Positions 21,957-35,774 of a stretch of 64,000 nt of DNA are shown here, piece after piece (the first letter of the stretch is position 1; each line of letters opens with the position of its first letter). The position numbers and the translations under genes are program-made. This DNA comes from Leucaena leucocephala (lineage: Eukaryota > Streptophyta > Magnoliopsida > Fabales > Fabaceae): positions 3,782,001 through 3,846,000 of the forward strand of contig CM073547.1 in the NCBI GenBank assembly GCA_037074615.1. Direction: 5' to 3'. The notes under the pieces are model-generated. The model worked only from the letters and a program-made list of their open reading frames with translations. It searched no databases and was not told the DNA's origin.

Positions 21957-24900
21957 TTAGTGAGGGATCTGAAGAAGAACAAGTGAGAGGAAATACAGAG
22001 AAAAGGAAATGGCCAACCCAGCAAGAAAATTATGCAGCAACCGCTTGTTATCTTTTGTGGGTATAAATACACTCTTGAGTGTATTTGTTAACTCAAAAAG
22101 ACGATGAGATACCTGAAACACCATTTTAAACAAAAAGTGCAACTTAGCCAACGGTTCCATAGAGACTGAAAGAAATATTTTATAAAAAAAAATTATTAAA
22201 TTATTGAGTGAACCAAAGAGAAAAGCTCCTTACCAAGACGTATATAGCAGTTGTGAGCATAAAATTGAGCATAGGATATTCTGGGATAAGAGAAAGAAGC
22301 CACTTCGGCTGTCCATTTGGCATGTTAGATCTGTAAATAAATAGAAAGATTATTCAGTTCACATATTCCTAAACTGGGGGGAAAACCCAGGTTTTCTTTC
22401 ATTCTTATTTTCCTTGATGTTGTTGGTCAAATGAAAAAATAAACGCAAAACAATTTAATAAATTAAAAAAAAAAATAGTATCATCATTGAAATGTTCTAT
22501 ACATGCCAATCAGACATTTTCCTTGTCTCTGAACAACAGAAAGCAACCTCTAAGCAGGAAGATCCGAGTATGTTTGTTCTAAAATATTAGAGTAATTAAA
22601 AGCACATATCACAAAACATCTTTCTTCAGATCTTCCTATCGTTGCCTATTTGAACCACATGGAACCTAATGTCTCTTGTGAGTTGACCATCCCAATGATA
22701 AGAATACAACGGCAACAACTCACATGATTAATGGATAAGATAAGGAGTAAGCCGTAATGCGTAGTGAAATAAAAAACAAGTTCATTGACATGCTGACTAA
22801 CCTCAACCAAATGTGGAACTGTGAAATATAAGTCTCCAAAGTAATCTTGCCAAGCCACCTGATAATACAAAGTAAAGAAAATTAACAGAAAATAGTAGAG
22901 TTTATGTATCTAACCAAGCAACCGTCAAAGAGAACTTCACTAATAAAGGCAAAGAACACATACGCAAAGAGGGTCAAAGAATAACCCCGTATTTGCTGAG
23001 TGAAATTCCGCAGGCAAATGTAAACTCTGGAAAATCAATAATGTCAAAAATTAAAGATAACAAAAAATAATAAAAATACTCCACAAGCCTTGTCCATATT
23101 TTCCTAAGATGTGCTTCCTACAATGAAGGAAGGAAGAAAAACACAAAGAAAAATTGAAGAACAAGAATGACAGAAAGGATAAGGGGAAAATAATACTAAC
23201 GTAATTGGAATCCATGAGGTGTAGGGGTGAAGCTTGTTGTAAGAGACCTTGTCAAGCTTGTATATATATTCGTACCACAGATATCCAACCTAGAAAAAAA
23301 GATAAAGACGATATTTTCTTACTGGTCATAAAAATCAAGAGAGCAAAACCATGAGCAAATAATCATACTACAGGTCTTGTAACTCACAAATGTAGCAACT
23401 GAAACAATGCTTATTTTGATTGTGTATCTCCTCTTGGTTTCACACTCCTCTAATTTTTCCATCCATTTCTCAACCTGATATGGTAAAATATTAGCATTAA
23501 AATAGTAGTGTATACAATGAAACACCACCCAGCACAATTAATGGGATTACATTTGGATGAAAATAGGCATATATCATTCCAATGATCCAGATATAGCGAT
23601 CAAGTCCAGATCTGAAATGCCACTCATGTATTTTAGGGAGATCAGGCTTTGCAGGATCAGTATAACCTGCCATACAAAAAGACCATTATGCACTTAATCC
23701 ATAGAGTTCACTTGCAACAGAAGCAGCAGCTAACATAATCAACTAATATTTGAAAACCTCGAGATAAGAAGATTACTAACTTAAAAAGAACGCAAATGGA
23801 CTCCAAACTATGTCAAAGACCCCAGGGATTTCCCAAATCAAGATCACCACAAGAAAGCATGCCAAAATCTTCACAGCTATCACCGAACTTATCTCATTAT
23901 ACTTATTATATATGCCCAATGCTCCATACACCATCAAAGTAAATAGTGTGTGCATTGGACAAATATAATAGAGCACATAGTCATTGTTAAGCACAATACA
24001 ACAGAAGGCCACGAAGAAATTAAGACGCCACATCATCTGCAATAAAGATCAATGAGTTAGATACATTCTATCGGGATTAAGAGGGTGGTGGAAATTTGGA
24101 ATTCTATATCACCTGAGCAAAGCGTGAGAGGCTAAAATCTTTTCGAATATAATAATAGGAGAAATTGCCAAATCCAGTCATCCAAACATATGCAGCAATG
24201 AAAACACGTATTGCATTGTATATCTCCGTTGCAGCAAAATAATGATACATCAGAAAGAGGACCTGAAGAACAAAACATAAATATCATTGCAAACATGGAC
24301 AAGCATAGTATAATGTGCCTCATAGATAATAATGCAGATCAGAAATAAGTTTTGGGTATATCAAATATGACCATCTAGAAGTAACATGTCAAGCTAAATT
24401 TGCTACAACCCACTTATATTTCATTTCTAGAACTTAAAATCTTGATCTACCCCATAACATCCACTAGTTCCAATTCTCCACTGTTTCATCTTGGCATCTA
24501 CAACAATATAGATTGCCAAAAGAAATTATATAATATAAATAAAATTTAAAGTAATAGCCACATAAAGACAGCAACTAGCAACAAATATTGATAAATAGAA
24601 ACAGACAAATACATAATAGTATATAAAATTAGCTCCCGTCCGAGCAAACATGTAGCATCTTCTTGTACTGAACTTGAAATCATCCTAAAAGGAGAACCCA
24701 CCTGCATCCATCCTTTCCACTCCTCTGTCTGATGCCGATTGAGGTAAAGTATGCTCCTTCCAGAAAATGCTGATGTGTCGTTATGTTTCTTCAAAGAAGT
24801 CATGGCTGAGACTATAATCAACAGAATGTAGAGAAAGAGGAACAGATCACGATTGTAGTTCTGCCAATAAAAAAAATCATTTTAAACGAAGTTACACAAA

Positions 24901-27432
24901 AGTTTGTCATAAATTCCATGAATTTAATTCATAACATGATTTAAAGATATAGCATATAATCGTTCATCTACTAAGATACTCTTATCCAATGCATGCATGA
25001 GGTCTCAAGTCAAACATCCCTCACCAAGTCAAATAAAAAACAATTTTGGAACTGAATATTGCGAAGACAGAGTATGAAGTGATGAGTTGTGAACTAAACT
25101 AAGTGCAAGATTGTAAAATGAAAATTACAATCAAAGTACAGCAATTTAGAACATAGCATTTAGCGTACTATGAATCTAGACGATAATATTAGATGAAATT
25201 TAATGCAAGAGTGGATGTAAACATATGGATTTGAATAAGTGTACCTTTGTGGACTCTCCAAGCACATTAGTGCGGTCACATATGTAGAAATAAAATAGAA
25301 TGAACCCGAACTCCGACCTAAACAAAAATGTAAACGCATTAGTAAAAAGTTTAAAATAATCTTCGACTTACCTACAGAAAAAAAAGCACTTACATTGCCC
25401 TCAACGTCATTCGATTTTCTAACAGAAAGGAATCATCCATGGTCAGAAACCTAGACAGATCATGAAAAAAGGTAAGTCCCTAGAATAGAAGAATAAAGCT
25501 TGATTGAATCCACCGCGTCGCATATATTAGGAAATGACCTAATCAGATTCAGTTTGATGGATGAAGCATGGAGTTTTGCTGATGCTGATCTTGCAAGCCC
25601 TGTTTCCAGCAAAACAGCCCGATCATCTTCCTTAGTTGCTTCCTTCTCCAAGTCATCGAGATTAGTATCTGAATGACTGAAGTCCAAGAAGATGGTTTAT
25701 TAAGTATAAAAAATCATTCACAGATAACTCATTCTACTGTATTCCATCTATGAAAACTTCAGAGAGCAAGAGATAAAGTTTTAAAATTGGCAAAAAAAAG
25801 CGCATCAAAGCCCAAAGAAATAATTGAGAACTTTATATCCATTTCATTTCCTTAAATAAATCAATAGCAACATATAGGAAACAATTGACAAATATTCTAT
25901 CAGCACTAGTAGAATTTTAAGTTCAATACACATTGTATCTTTCACCAAAATATTATTATAGATTCTAGTATTTTTTATTTTGATTGGATCCCTACAATAA
26001 ACATTCCGCTTAGCTCCACCGTTACCATCAGGCTATTTCAAAAGGCCAAAGAGTTCATGGCTACAGAGGCAGCATATAGTTGTTCATGAGATCTTAAATA
26101 TTGCTGTCTATGTTTCTTCAGAATATACTGACGCAAAGTCTTTAATTTCATTTTACGTTAAAGGCCTAACACAATGCTAGATCCGCAAAGAAATAGGCAT
26201 TATTTAACTTCCTAAACGTATCCTCTGTGACCTGTCCATCTGCCCTACAAGCACTAAAATACCCGTGTAATCACAATATATATATCATAAATGATACAAT
26301 GACCCCCTTCAAAATCTCCTTTCTCTGAAATACTAAACTTATAAATTGAGAGAACCATATGAGTCATCTCATCATATACAGCCAAATATAAGAGAGGAAG
26401 CATTTCCTTGATCTACATAAACTTTACAATTTGAGAAAACCCAATACATTGAAGCCAATTTTCCTTAACAATAATAAGTAAAGAAGCTTACACTTTTGGA
26501 GGAGATGAGGTTTTCTTATACTCTAAGTACTCTGCATATATCCATGTGACAAAAATTGGAATAACGCCCAGTAGAAAAGAAACCTGAGGCACAATAAGCA
26601 AAGTTCCATCGGAAAATTTACAAAATTTTATTCAAAACATGAACAAAACAAAAGCAAGAAAACATTAGATCTGATACTTGATTGAGTTCACTTTGCTTCG
26701 ATGACATTAAAACATAACCTTTAAAAAAATTGTGGGCAGGAAAAGAACCCATGACAGTGTAATCAGACAGAATCTAGTCATCCAAAGAGCATTCTTTAAT
26801 GAATACTATTAGGAGAAATGATAACTTCAATTGTACTATTTTTGCATGTTATAATATACTCAAGTTTGAGCAAACAGCATTCTAGAGTTTGCTTTAAGAA
26901 TATTGTAACAGGTGTTCTGTCGATCGATTAAGTCCAAATTGCCTTTCCTCGTTCATTAATACATACATATATAGAAACACACACACGCATACCCTTATCA
27001 AGTTATCATCTTATTTTGATCAAGATTATGAAAATAGAAACCCCCATCACAGCGTCGAGGCGCCACAGCCGAACATTTTGAGGATTCATGACAGGTTTAG
27101 CAGTTCAGCTTAAAATTGTCGTTTTTATCCCATAAAGAAGGGATTATACAGCTTTTCATGCACATCCTCGTCGTATTATTGGCATGCCTATGCTCCATTA
27201 TAGAAAAAGATTAGTTTCAATAAGTCTGCTAATTGTTAAGAAATAGACGTAAACGACACACATGCAACCAGACCACTAAGTAGCCAGCATGACGCGGCAA
27301 GAACTACCACCCATCACACGAACTCCCCAGCCTCCACTACGAATAACCCAAATCTCAAGAAACAAATTTGATTTGCGTCATTGAACCAAACTTACACACC
27401 TGCCCAGGCGTGATTGGCCCCGACACCACCAT
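21957..27432 (-). CDS. RWA: Reduced wall acetylation (RWA) protein, CAS1 domain, 15 exons
   Basis: Exons (minus): 27400-27432, 26492-26583, 25539-25676, 25394-25450, 25245-25317, 24702-24860, 24113-24262, 23781-24036, 23551-23666, 23388-23474, 23201-23289, 22964-23026, 22802-22858, 22234-22330, 21957-22112. All introns are GT-AG and the frame is continuous: 1,623 nt, 540 aa, the usual family length. The protein starts MVVSGPITPGQVSFLLGVIP with an N-terminal membrane segment and an acidic loop (HSDTNLDDLEKEATKEDD). The multipass CAS1 region follows, with LNRHQTEEWKGWMQ, MMWRLNFFVAFCCIVLNND, HEWHFRSGLDRYIW (about 333-346) and the C-terminal LFELTNTLKSVFIPTKDNKR. RWA proteins act in the Golgi and are needed for O-acetylation of xylan, xyloglucan and pectin, probably supplying acetyl groups to TBL transferases. 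No defects are visible. Confidence 0.93.
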
Positions 27433-27900
27433 TTCCGATCCCAGATGCCGGCTCGAAACTGCCAAAACCGAACGAACCAAATGAGAAACCAACACAATCG
27501 CAACCCAAAATCTGGAAATCTGAGGCAAGAAATGGAACCACCTGTGGAATGGAAGCGACCGATTTGAGGGGGCGTGTCAGAGAATGATCATATAGACGTG
27601 TTGATATTAAAAACCCTAAAGAAAGAGAGGGAGGGAGATAGATCGAGGGGAGAGAATAAGAGATCTGAAGGGAACGAAAGGAAGAGTTTGCTTCAAGAAG
27701 AGAGAAAATGTCGGAGGGGACGTCTCTGTCACGGTGGCTTCTTGCTGATGATGGTGATGATATTTTTTTTTCTGGGGTGGTTGGTGAGGTTGAAATTTGA
27801 AGCCTTGGAATCAAAGGCTTTGTTGATTTCTCTGGTTTTGGGGTGTTATGGTTAGTTGCTGGTGCGTGGTGGTGCTACTTTGTTTTCTTGCTTCCCGCAA
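27433..27900 (-). promoter_or_regulatory. RWA leader and proximal promoter
   Basis: Upstream of the RWA ATG the minus strand is CT-rich (GA-rich on plus, 27610-27700), typical of plant 5' leaders. Open frames across it (140 aa minus, 93 aa plus) are low-complexity and not conserved-looking. The transcription start was not determined. Confidence 0.4.
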
Positions 27901-29670
27901 AACGGTAAGTGTAGAGGGACGATAGAGGGAAAGGGAGGACTCAACTACTCTGGCTGAGTTAATTCGCTAACTCGGGGGTTAATTATTCAATAATCGAATT
28001 AGCAACATAATTAATAGCCCTGCTCCACTTATTTTCAACTTTCAAGGGATGATTACAGCTAAGAACCCAGAATCCACAAATAGGGGCTAAAGCCTTCAAA
28101 ATGTGATTCCATTCCATTTATTAGATTCTCATATAGTACATTTATTTTTAACAACTTATAATTTAAAAAGAAATAGTTAAAAATTTTCTCATATAAAAAT
28201 TTATTATTTAAAAATTCAAATTCTTGAATATGCCCGCCTTATTTTCATTAAGTATAATTTTTCATTGAATTTGTGTAATACAAAGTTAAAATTAAGTTAT
28301 ATACAAGTAAATAATAGTTACAACTATTAAAAATAAGTTATATTTAAGTTTTTAAACAAATTTTATATATAAATTTTGTATTAAGAAATTTTTGAACAAT
28401 TTTTCTAATAAAATTATTATATATTAAAATTATTAGTTTTAAATTTTAAGAGACTTATAATTAATTTTTTTAGTAAATATATTTTTAAATATTAAAATAA
28501 TATTAAACTCAAAACTGATTTTAGCCATTAAAAATCATTATTGTTTTGAAAATTTTCTAATGAACACGTAAAGATTTCCAGTCTTCACCAACCAAAGCAG
28601 ATGTTCACGGACTTCGGAGAGTGACTTCATGAACTTGGTGAACGGCTTATGAATAGTAGTGTAACTTTTTTAACAGGTTAATATAATCTATTTTAATATT
28701 TATCATTATAATTTTAAAATTATAAATTTTAATTCTTTAAAAAATAAAATAGTCAAAATTTTTATTAAAATTCAGGGGTTAAAATTTTTTAAAAGAATTT
28801 AAAGGATTAAAAATATATAATTTAAAACAATAAAAATACTAAAATAAAAATAAAAATAAATTATAAAGATTAAATATTAAATATTATATTTATAATTTAA
28901 AAAAGAAGAAGAAGAAGTCAAATCACGTTGAAAGAGGTTTCCCACCAACAGATGAATATAGCTCAAATCTATATATCTGCATACCGGATTTTTCATAAAG
29001 AAAATATATAAATTCAAATAAAATGAAAACATGAAAATACATTTATATAAAAAGTTTTCTTCTTAGAAAAAAGGATAATTTTTGTAAAAAAAAAAATGAA
29101 ATTGTCTGTTTGTTGGCATGATGACACTCGCAAGCGAAGTACATGTCAAGGAACCTATCCATTATCCAATCATTGTTCTTTCCACTTTTTGTTCATAATC
29201 TACCTCCTTTTCCATTATTAAAAAAAATGAGCAATTAATTAATTTATTCCTTTCTCTACCCCACGGCTGGGTCAAAAGGTTTTATAGCAATTTGTCTAGA
29301 AGATAAAATCAAATTTAATACTAAATTGACTCCCCTCAATAGGTTAAAAGTCGTTTCTAGAATGCAAAAGTGAAAAACCAAGTTCAAGTTTTAGTAGAAT
29401 AATATTTTTAAAAAGAAAAAAAAATGAATTATCAATTTGGAAACAACATCTAAGATATGCTTTTACTATTGTAATTAAAGTTTATAAATTAATTTCTATA
29501 AATAATAATAAGTTATTAAAATATCAATTGTATGTTTTTTTTACAAAATAAATAATAGATGAAATATTCAGATTAAAATATAGGAACCATTTATACTCGT
29601 CTTGTTTAGTTGTATTATTTCAAACTTTATGGAGAAAACAGCCAAGAAAACTGTATCAACTTTTTATATA

Positions 29671-30195
29671 GGGCTGTTTGGAATCACCAAAAACTATAGT
29701 TTTATAAAAAAATTTAGGTAAAATTTAAGTTTAGAGAAATTTTAAAACAAACAGTTATATTTGTTCAAATAAACTTTTAGATTAAATTATAATTTAAAAT
29801 TAAAGTTTCATATAAACTGATCAGAGTAGTTTATAAAATAGTAAAAGAACTTATGAACTTACCAATTACTATATTACCCCTGCTGTTTCTTATACCCTCT
29901 CTCCTACTTTTTTTACAACCTCTCTCCTCTATCCTACTTTTTCTTACACCCTCTCTCATTTCTTTTCTTATATTATCTCTCATATCTCCTCTTATATCTT
30001 ATCTCTCCTCATTTAATACTCATTTCATTTTTCGTAATTTATCAATAATAAAAGTACTTCTAGAAATAATTATCTAAACACTCATTTATTCTAAACCACT
30101 TTTTTTTAATAAATTCTTTTTCAAAAGTCATTTATTATAAACTACTTAAATTTTTTTTTATAAATTTATTTTTAAAATTCTATCCAAATATGGTT
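29671..30195 (+). mobile_element. MITE, TTTGGATA-type family, copy B
   Basis: It begins GGGCTGTTTGGAATCACC and ends AAAATTCTATCCAAATATGG, whose reverse complement matches the terminus at 63950. Body blocks (AGTAAAAGAACTTATGAACT near 29840, the CCCTCTCTCC tract at 29890-29960, ATTATCTAAACACTCATTTA) match copies A and C. Confidence 0.6.
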
Positions 30196-30689
30196 ATAAT
30201 TAATTTCTCTTACCGTTGACCCACGCGTACCATAATATTCAACTCGCGCATTTTCTTTTTAATAACTTTAGAGGGGATGTCGAACACCAAATGACTTGAG
30301 ATTTGTGGATGGGATTGAATACGTGCTCTACCATTTATAAAATATTTTTTATGCCATTAATTAATTATCAACAGAGGAGGTTACGTTTTTAAGATACGCT
30401 AATCAATTTATTAACAAAAAACTAACCAAATAAATAAAACAATTAATTATATAATAATTTATTAACATATATACATGCATAAAGTTGAATTAAATATTTT
30501 TTATACATAGCAAGATTGGGTATAGCACTTAACTACTCTCTATTTTACTATGAAATTCTCAAACAAATTGACAAAACATCTGGGATGGCCAGCTGATGAA
30601 CTGGTGATTTCTGGGAAATGACCTTACATATGATGAAACTCTTGAGAGAGGACCTTAATATTTGGGAGTTTAATGGCCCAATAACTCTA

Positions 30690-31035
30690 TGCAAAATTCA
30701 CTATTTTTAAATAAGAATTTATAAAAAAATTTAAATTAGTTTTTAGAAAAATATTTTTGAAGAAGAGTTTAAAAAAATAATTTTAAATAAATAAATATTT
30801 AGATAGTTATTACTAAAATGACTTTTTAATTAAAAATTTACTAAAAAAAGTATGATTTTATTAAAAATATAAGAGATAATAGAAGAGATAAGATGGAGAA
30901 GAGAAATGAGAGATGGTAATTTGGTCTAAAAGCCTTTTTAAATAAATATGACTATTATTTTTTATTTTTTTAATTAAAATTTAAACTAAAAATTCTTTTA
31001 AAAAAACCTTAATTTTAAAAGTCCAAGCACACAGC
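30690..31035 (-). mobile_element. MITE, TTTGGATA-type family, copy E (reverse)
   Basis: In reverse complement it shows the family order: GTGCTTGGACTTTTAAAATT, TTTAGTTTAAATTTTAATT, the CATCTCTCATTTCTC tract, TTTATTAATAAAATCATACT and AACTATCTAAATATTTATTT. It is shorter than copies A to C. The right boundary is approximate. Confidence 0.45.
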
Positions 31036-31621
31036 AAGGCTTAAAAGAATCTAACTTACAAGAATTAAAAATATAATTTTGTAGGGATAAAAAAATACAG
31101 TCTTCCAACAAGAATTATTATTTATTCACAATTAATAAATAATTCATGTTGCATGTCTGATCATCAACCTTTAGCAATTGATGACATAAAATATCAGAGT
31201 ATTTTATAAGAAATCAAATCATGTAAAAAAAATTGTTTTTTTTTTGGCCAAACTTGTAAAAACTTTTGTTAAGTTCGTGAAAAAATCTTTAAAATTATAA
31301 CACTTTTTAAATTCATCAGTGACCAGAATATATAAATATCAAAATTTATACACATAGTGCGACCAAAACAAAAGGTAAAAAAAGTAAAATGAATATATAT
31401 TTGGTTTTATTATAATATATTAATTTTTTTAAAAGCTCATCGGTGGTTAATTTTTTCAAATATACTAATAACTTAGGGTTTTTCCAAACATAGGGTTCAT
31501 CTTGTTTGATTAACAAAAATTATACCATTTCATTTTAAAGGCTCTCTGTTACCTGTAGTCATTAAAGATATGATTACTCCAACAGTATAGATTATTAATT
31601 AATTTATGAGAACTTGTTTCT

Positions 31622-34600
31622 TCAAACCTTTTTTAATAAAAAAATAAGGGAGGATACTTGAGGCAAGCGAGGCCCCTCCAGTCCAGTGAGTTCATTTACT
31701 CTGGCAAGCAAGAAGGGAGTCTCAGAATTTCCTGTTATGTTCTTGTCCCTGCAAGAGAAAGAAGCATTGTCATTAGGAATGCCCCTTCATTTCATGTAGC
31801 TTATGTTTGATTTTGAGGATATGAATATATGTTCTTCACCTTTTCCACAAAATAAGACATTGCCATTGTCAACCTTCTTCATCTTTTGGCCAAATATTGT
31901 CATTGTCAACCAGATTCAACTAATTTTTTTAATCTCTATAAATTAGTTATTTAGTTATATATTTAGGACCGGATGTAGTATTTTTTTTGTTGAAGCAGGT
32001 AAATAAGTTCTCAACTGTCAAAAGAATTATGAAATCTTAACCGCGTAGATTTAATCCAAAAGGCTCAGGGTAAAAAAACAGAACTGAAGACATTACCTGG
32101 CTTTAAGGGCTCTTTGTACGGCTGACTCGACGATATTTCCCGAGGTTGAGTGTTCCTTAGGAATAGGAACTGCTATCAAGATTCCTGTTCCGAGCTTGAG
32201 CTTCACGCTTGCTTCTGTTAGAAGAATAGAAATCCTAAGAAAAGGAAATAGAAACCCAGATAATATGTATGAATTCACAACTGAAAAGATAGGGTGATGT
32301 TTGGCACATGAGATTTTTTATTATTATTTTTCATATATCTCATGCTCAAACTTTTATGTGCAAGTTCTCAAACACTGCAAAATTAGATTGTTCTTGCCTA
32401 TTAAACGAGCACTTTCTTCTGGAGAATCTATCCGACAAGGCACCTGCAAATTATGTCAGGACCCATTAACATAATTTTTTTAATAAAGCTCATATTTTAA
32501 AGCATAATATGGCACTCCCAACGTTCTACAACTGCATGTACCTTGCAGCCACTAGATTCTGTGAAAAAAGCAGGAAAGTCATTTGTCTTGTAAGCAGCAA
32601 CACAAACCCCTTGCGTTTCCTATGCCGAGATCAAAAGAATCAAATAAGCTACTCCTACATTTTGATGGTGCAGCGATGAATTATTTATGTTGGGGATAAT
32701 GTCAAGAATGAAAACTAAAGAGGTACCAGGTACTCCAGGGTTCTGCGATTATCTAATATTGATTTTACCCCAGCAGATATAACTGCTACTGGAGTTCTTC
32801 CAAGCTCAGTGAGATCAGACGAAATATCCATGGCTGCCAAGAGCAAGCTACAAATCAGCATGCTTATTTCTTTAAGCAAATTCAGGAAATTATTGTGGAG
32901 ATTCCAAATATATATATATAATCAGTTCTTAGAGTTTCTATAAGGCAACCAAAGATTATCCGGACATGGGTACGTTGATCCACAACTCACAAGATTCAGA
33001 CCAGACATGCAACATCTCAAACAAATGGGCAGTATTCTCCATTCAAAACAACAATTCCCATCGTCGACATAAAGGAGGTTAACATACTATGTTCCCCATG
33101 TCTATGGACTCCCCCAATTCCTCCGGTAACAAAGACAGGAATGTTAACCTGGAAAAAATATTAAAAAAAATACCGGTCATGGAACCCAAAATAACATGAT
33201 AGAGGGAATAGGACATTAAATATAACGCAATAAGAAAGTATGAAAATCGTTGATAAGAAAATCACCATAGAAGCGAAAAACATGGTTGCAGAAACAGTAA
33301 TAGCACCATTTCCGCTACTAGCAACCTGTGAACTGCACAAATTAGTATGCAACTATATACTGACATAGTGAATAACCAAAAGCAGGGTGAGGAGGAGCTA
33401 AGATCTTAGCATTGACTATACAATTGTTTGATTATGATTTTTTCCCCTCATTTCAGTTTACTAAGTCTACTGCAAACATACATAAACTATATAGCTGAAA
33501 CCAGTTCAGTCACAAAATTGGTAACACAAATCTAAAAACTAATAATTAAGGTTCCTGATCATACAGTGAATATATTGAGATAATATAGAAAGCACTAAGG
33601 ACATATGCAATGTCCCTTCGAGCTGTCTTCTGAGCTCTATTTCCCAGACTAGCTAGCCTATCAAGTTCTTCTGTACTTAGACCTAACCACAAAAGACAAG
33701 TAAGCAGGAGAAGATTTATTCAGTTCAAACTCCAAAATTCTCTGCCTCAGCTTATCCTTTAGTTTTTTATTTGTTATAAGCATAAATATCTGATTTTACA
33801 CATTCCCGAAGCTTCTTTCTTATCTGTCATATACCTCGAAGGTTGACATTAGCCGTTTCAATTGGATTCCATTTTCCAATCAGTCAATCTCCTGGCATCT
33901 AGTTTTCCCCCAATTATAAAATGTCAACTCTATTTATAACTTTGAGTAATGTCATGCTTGTCAAAATGAAATAAGAATTAATATGAAACGCAACATTTAA
34001 CATATTCAACTGTAATCTTCAAAGGCTATTATCAGTCAATGCTTCATCACTCAAATGTTGCTTGAACTTTATGCAAATACAGATACTCAGTTGATGTGTC
34101 ATTTCTGTTTAGTCCATTGAGGTAAGGATTGCACCATTAACCCATACCCAATCCAACATAAATAATTAACTGGACGGGATCCCATTCCAGTTGATATTGG
34201 AATGACTAAGTATACCCCCATGAAACTCTAAACACAGAATGGCATAATACGGCATCCCACCTTAAGTAATCAGTATCAAATTTCAAGTAGTTAACAACTT
34301 CATGGCAACTCACAACTACAGCTTTCGAAGTTGGTAGCTGCGAGCAACCCATCATACTTCCTTTGCCAAAATCATTTTCACAATTCAATTATAAAATATA
34401 ATTGAAATTAAAATTGGTAAAGACAATCACTACACACCTATGTAGGGTGTGCCATCTAAAATAGCAATAGTTGCAGGAACTGCACCATTTTCTCTCACAA
34501 TAGCCTCCACCTCTTTGGCAGTCTGCAAATTTTTAGGATATGGCATCCCTACAAACAAGAATAAGTTTAATATGACATTCCTAAAACCAAAACACAAATT

Positions 34601-35104
34601 CGTTAAATAAAACATACTATCAAAAGAACCGCGAAAAAGGCAATATAAATTTTCAGAGACTAAAATCATACGAAATAGAAAATTACAAAAACAAAAAAAA
34701 AGAGAGAGAGAGAAAAGTGAAGTACAATTTGGGACAACCATGTGAAATTATAGTGGATTCAAGAGCAACAACAGGACACCCGAGCGATAAAGCTTCAGAC
34801 ACTTCTGAAGCTATCTTGATTGACCCTCCAATAGAACTGCCACCCGCAGCCTAAGAAACGGTTTCAAAAGAAAAAAAAAATAAAGCAGAGTTACATATGG
34901 TTAGTGATAGTGTTTAAAAGAAGGAGCAATTATAAGAAAAATGAGAACTTTATATGAGTTCATCAGAGGGTGGGCAAGAAATAGATCATACCAGAAAGGC
35001 AGATTGGTGTGAAGGAACTCATTAGAACATGCCTTGTCGGTTTTATCAGACGAAGTCAAGTGACGCGTAGGAGTGGTTACTCGCGAGAGATCGGGAAACG
35101 CCAT
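31622..35104 (-). CDS. PUMY: Pseudouridine-5'-phosphate glycosidase (PsuG/IndA family)
   Basis: Exons (minus): 34992-35104, 34739-34836, 34438-34548, 33603-33682, 33266-33325, 33088-33148, 32727-32833, 32542-32619, 32398-32443, 32097-32214, 31622-31748; 999 nt, 332 aa. It splits pseudouridine 5'-phosphate into uracil and ribose 5-phosphate, in plants a peroxisomal step of RNA nucleoside turnover. Family motifs are VALESTIISHGMPYPKNLQT, GNGAITVSATMFFASM, VTGGIGGVHRHGEH, MDISSDLTELGRTPVAVISA and GVKSILDNRRTLEYL; the Lys in AGVK is the expected Schiff-base residue. Residues 8-16, RVTTPTRHL, fit a PTS2 signal. Intron 9 starts with GC. After ARVNELTG the usual glycine-rich tail is absent and the frame ends LEGPRLPQVSSLIFLLKKV, so the last exon may have been lost. 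The exon 2 acceptor and the exon 4 donor (GTCCTT) are the least certain junctions. Confidence 0.85.
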
Positions 35105-35774
35105 AGATAGCTCGTTCAGAAAAGAGGATTCGCAGACTTCCCACTCGAGATTCTCTTTATGTAACTGTTTTTTTTTCTTTGGTACAAACGTTATGTGATT
35201 ACTGGTTTATCAGGGAAAGGAAAATGATGAACCAGTGGGCAGTGGCCAACAAAAAGGATGAACCGGCTAGCAATTGGGCCATATTGGACCAGGAAGCAAA
35301 GTAATGAACACAACAGGAAAAGCTGTGACACCCTTCTTGCTTGGCTAAGTAAGTGAAACCAATAATATACGGCACAACTAATAAATAGTTAAGTTAATTA
35401 GATATAATATCCTGAGATATAAATAATAAATAGTTGAGTTACATAGTTTAAATCATACTATGTGTATAAAAAAAATTGTTAGAAAAAAAAAATATTAATC
35501 TCTACACTTCTAGAGAAGACTACTAAGAATAAGAGTAAGTAAACTCACTAGAGGGACCTCACTTGACTCAAGTATTTACCCTTATTTTTTATTAAAAAAG
35601 TTTGAAGAATCAAGTTCTCTTAAACTAATTAATAATCTATACTGTTGGAGAATTTCTTAAACTTTTTTTGTTATTTCTAAAAATGATGATAAACGACTTG
35701 TTAATTTCCTTTTTTGTTTAAATATTTATTATATTCATTTACCGGTTGGATCAGGTGGTCAGAAAAAAAAATTG

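Larger units (their letters stand above)
27901..31621. other. AT-rich spacer with MITE copies, no gene seen
   Basis: Very AT-rich. It holds two MITE copies (29671-30195 and 30690-31035, listed separately). I searched it for the missing terminal exon of the glycosidase gene that ends at 31622 and found no candidate. Confidence 0.5.

Noticed and set aside
27574..27855. 93-aa plus-strand frame beside the RWA start
   Set aside because: Purine-rich leader read on the opposite strand; no family resemblance.
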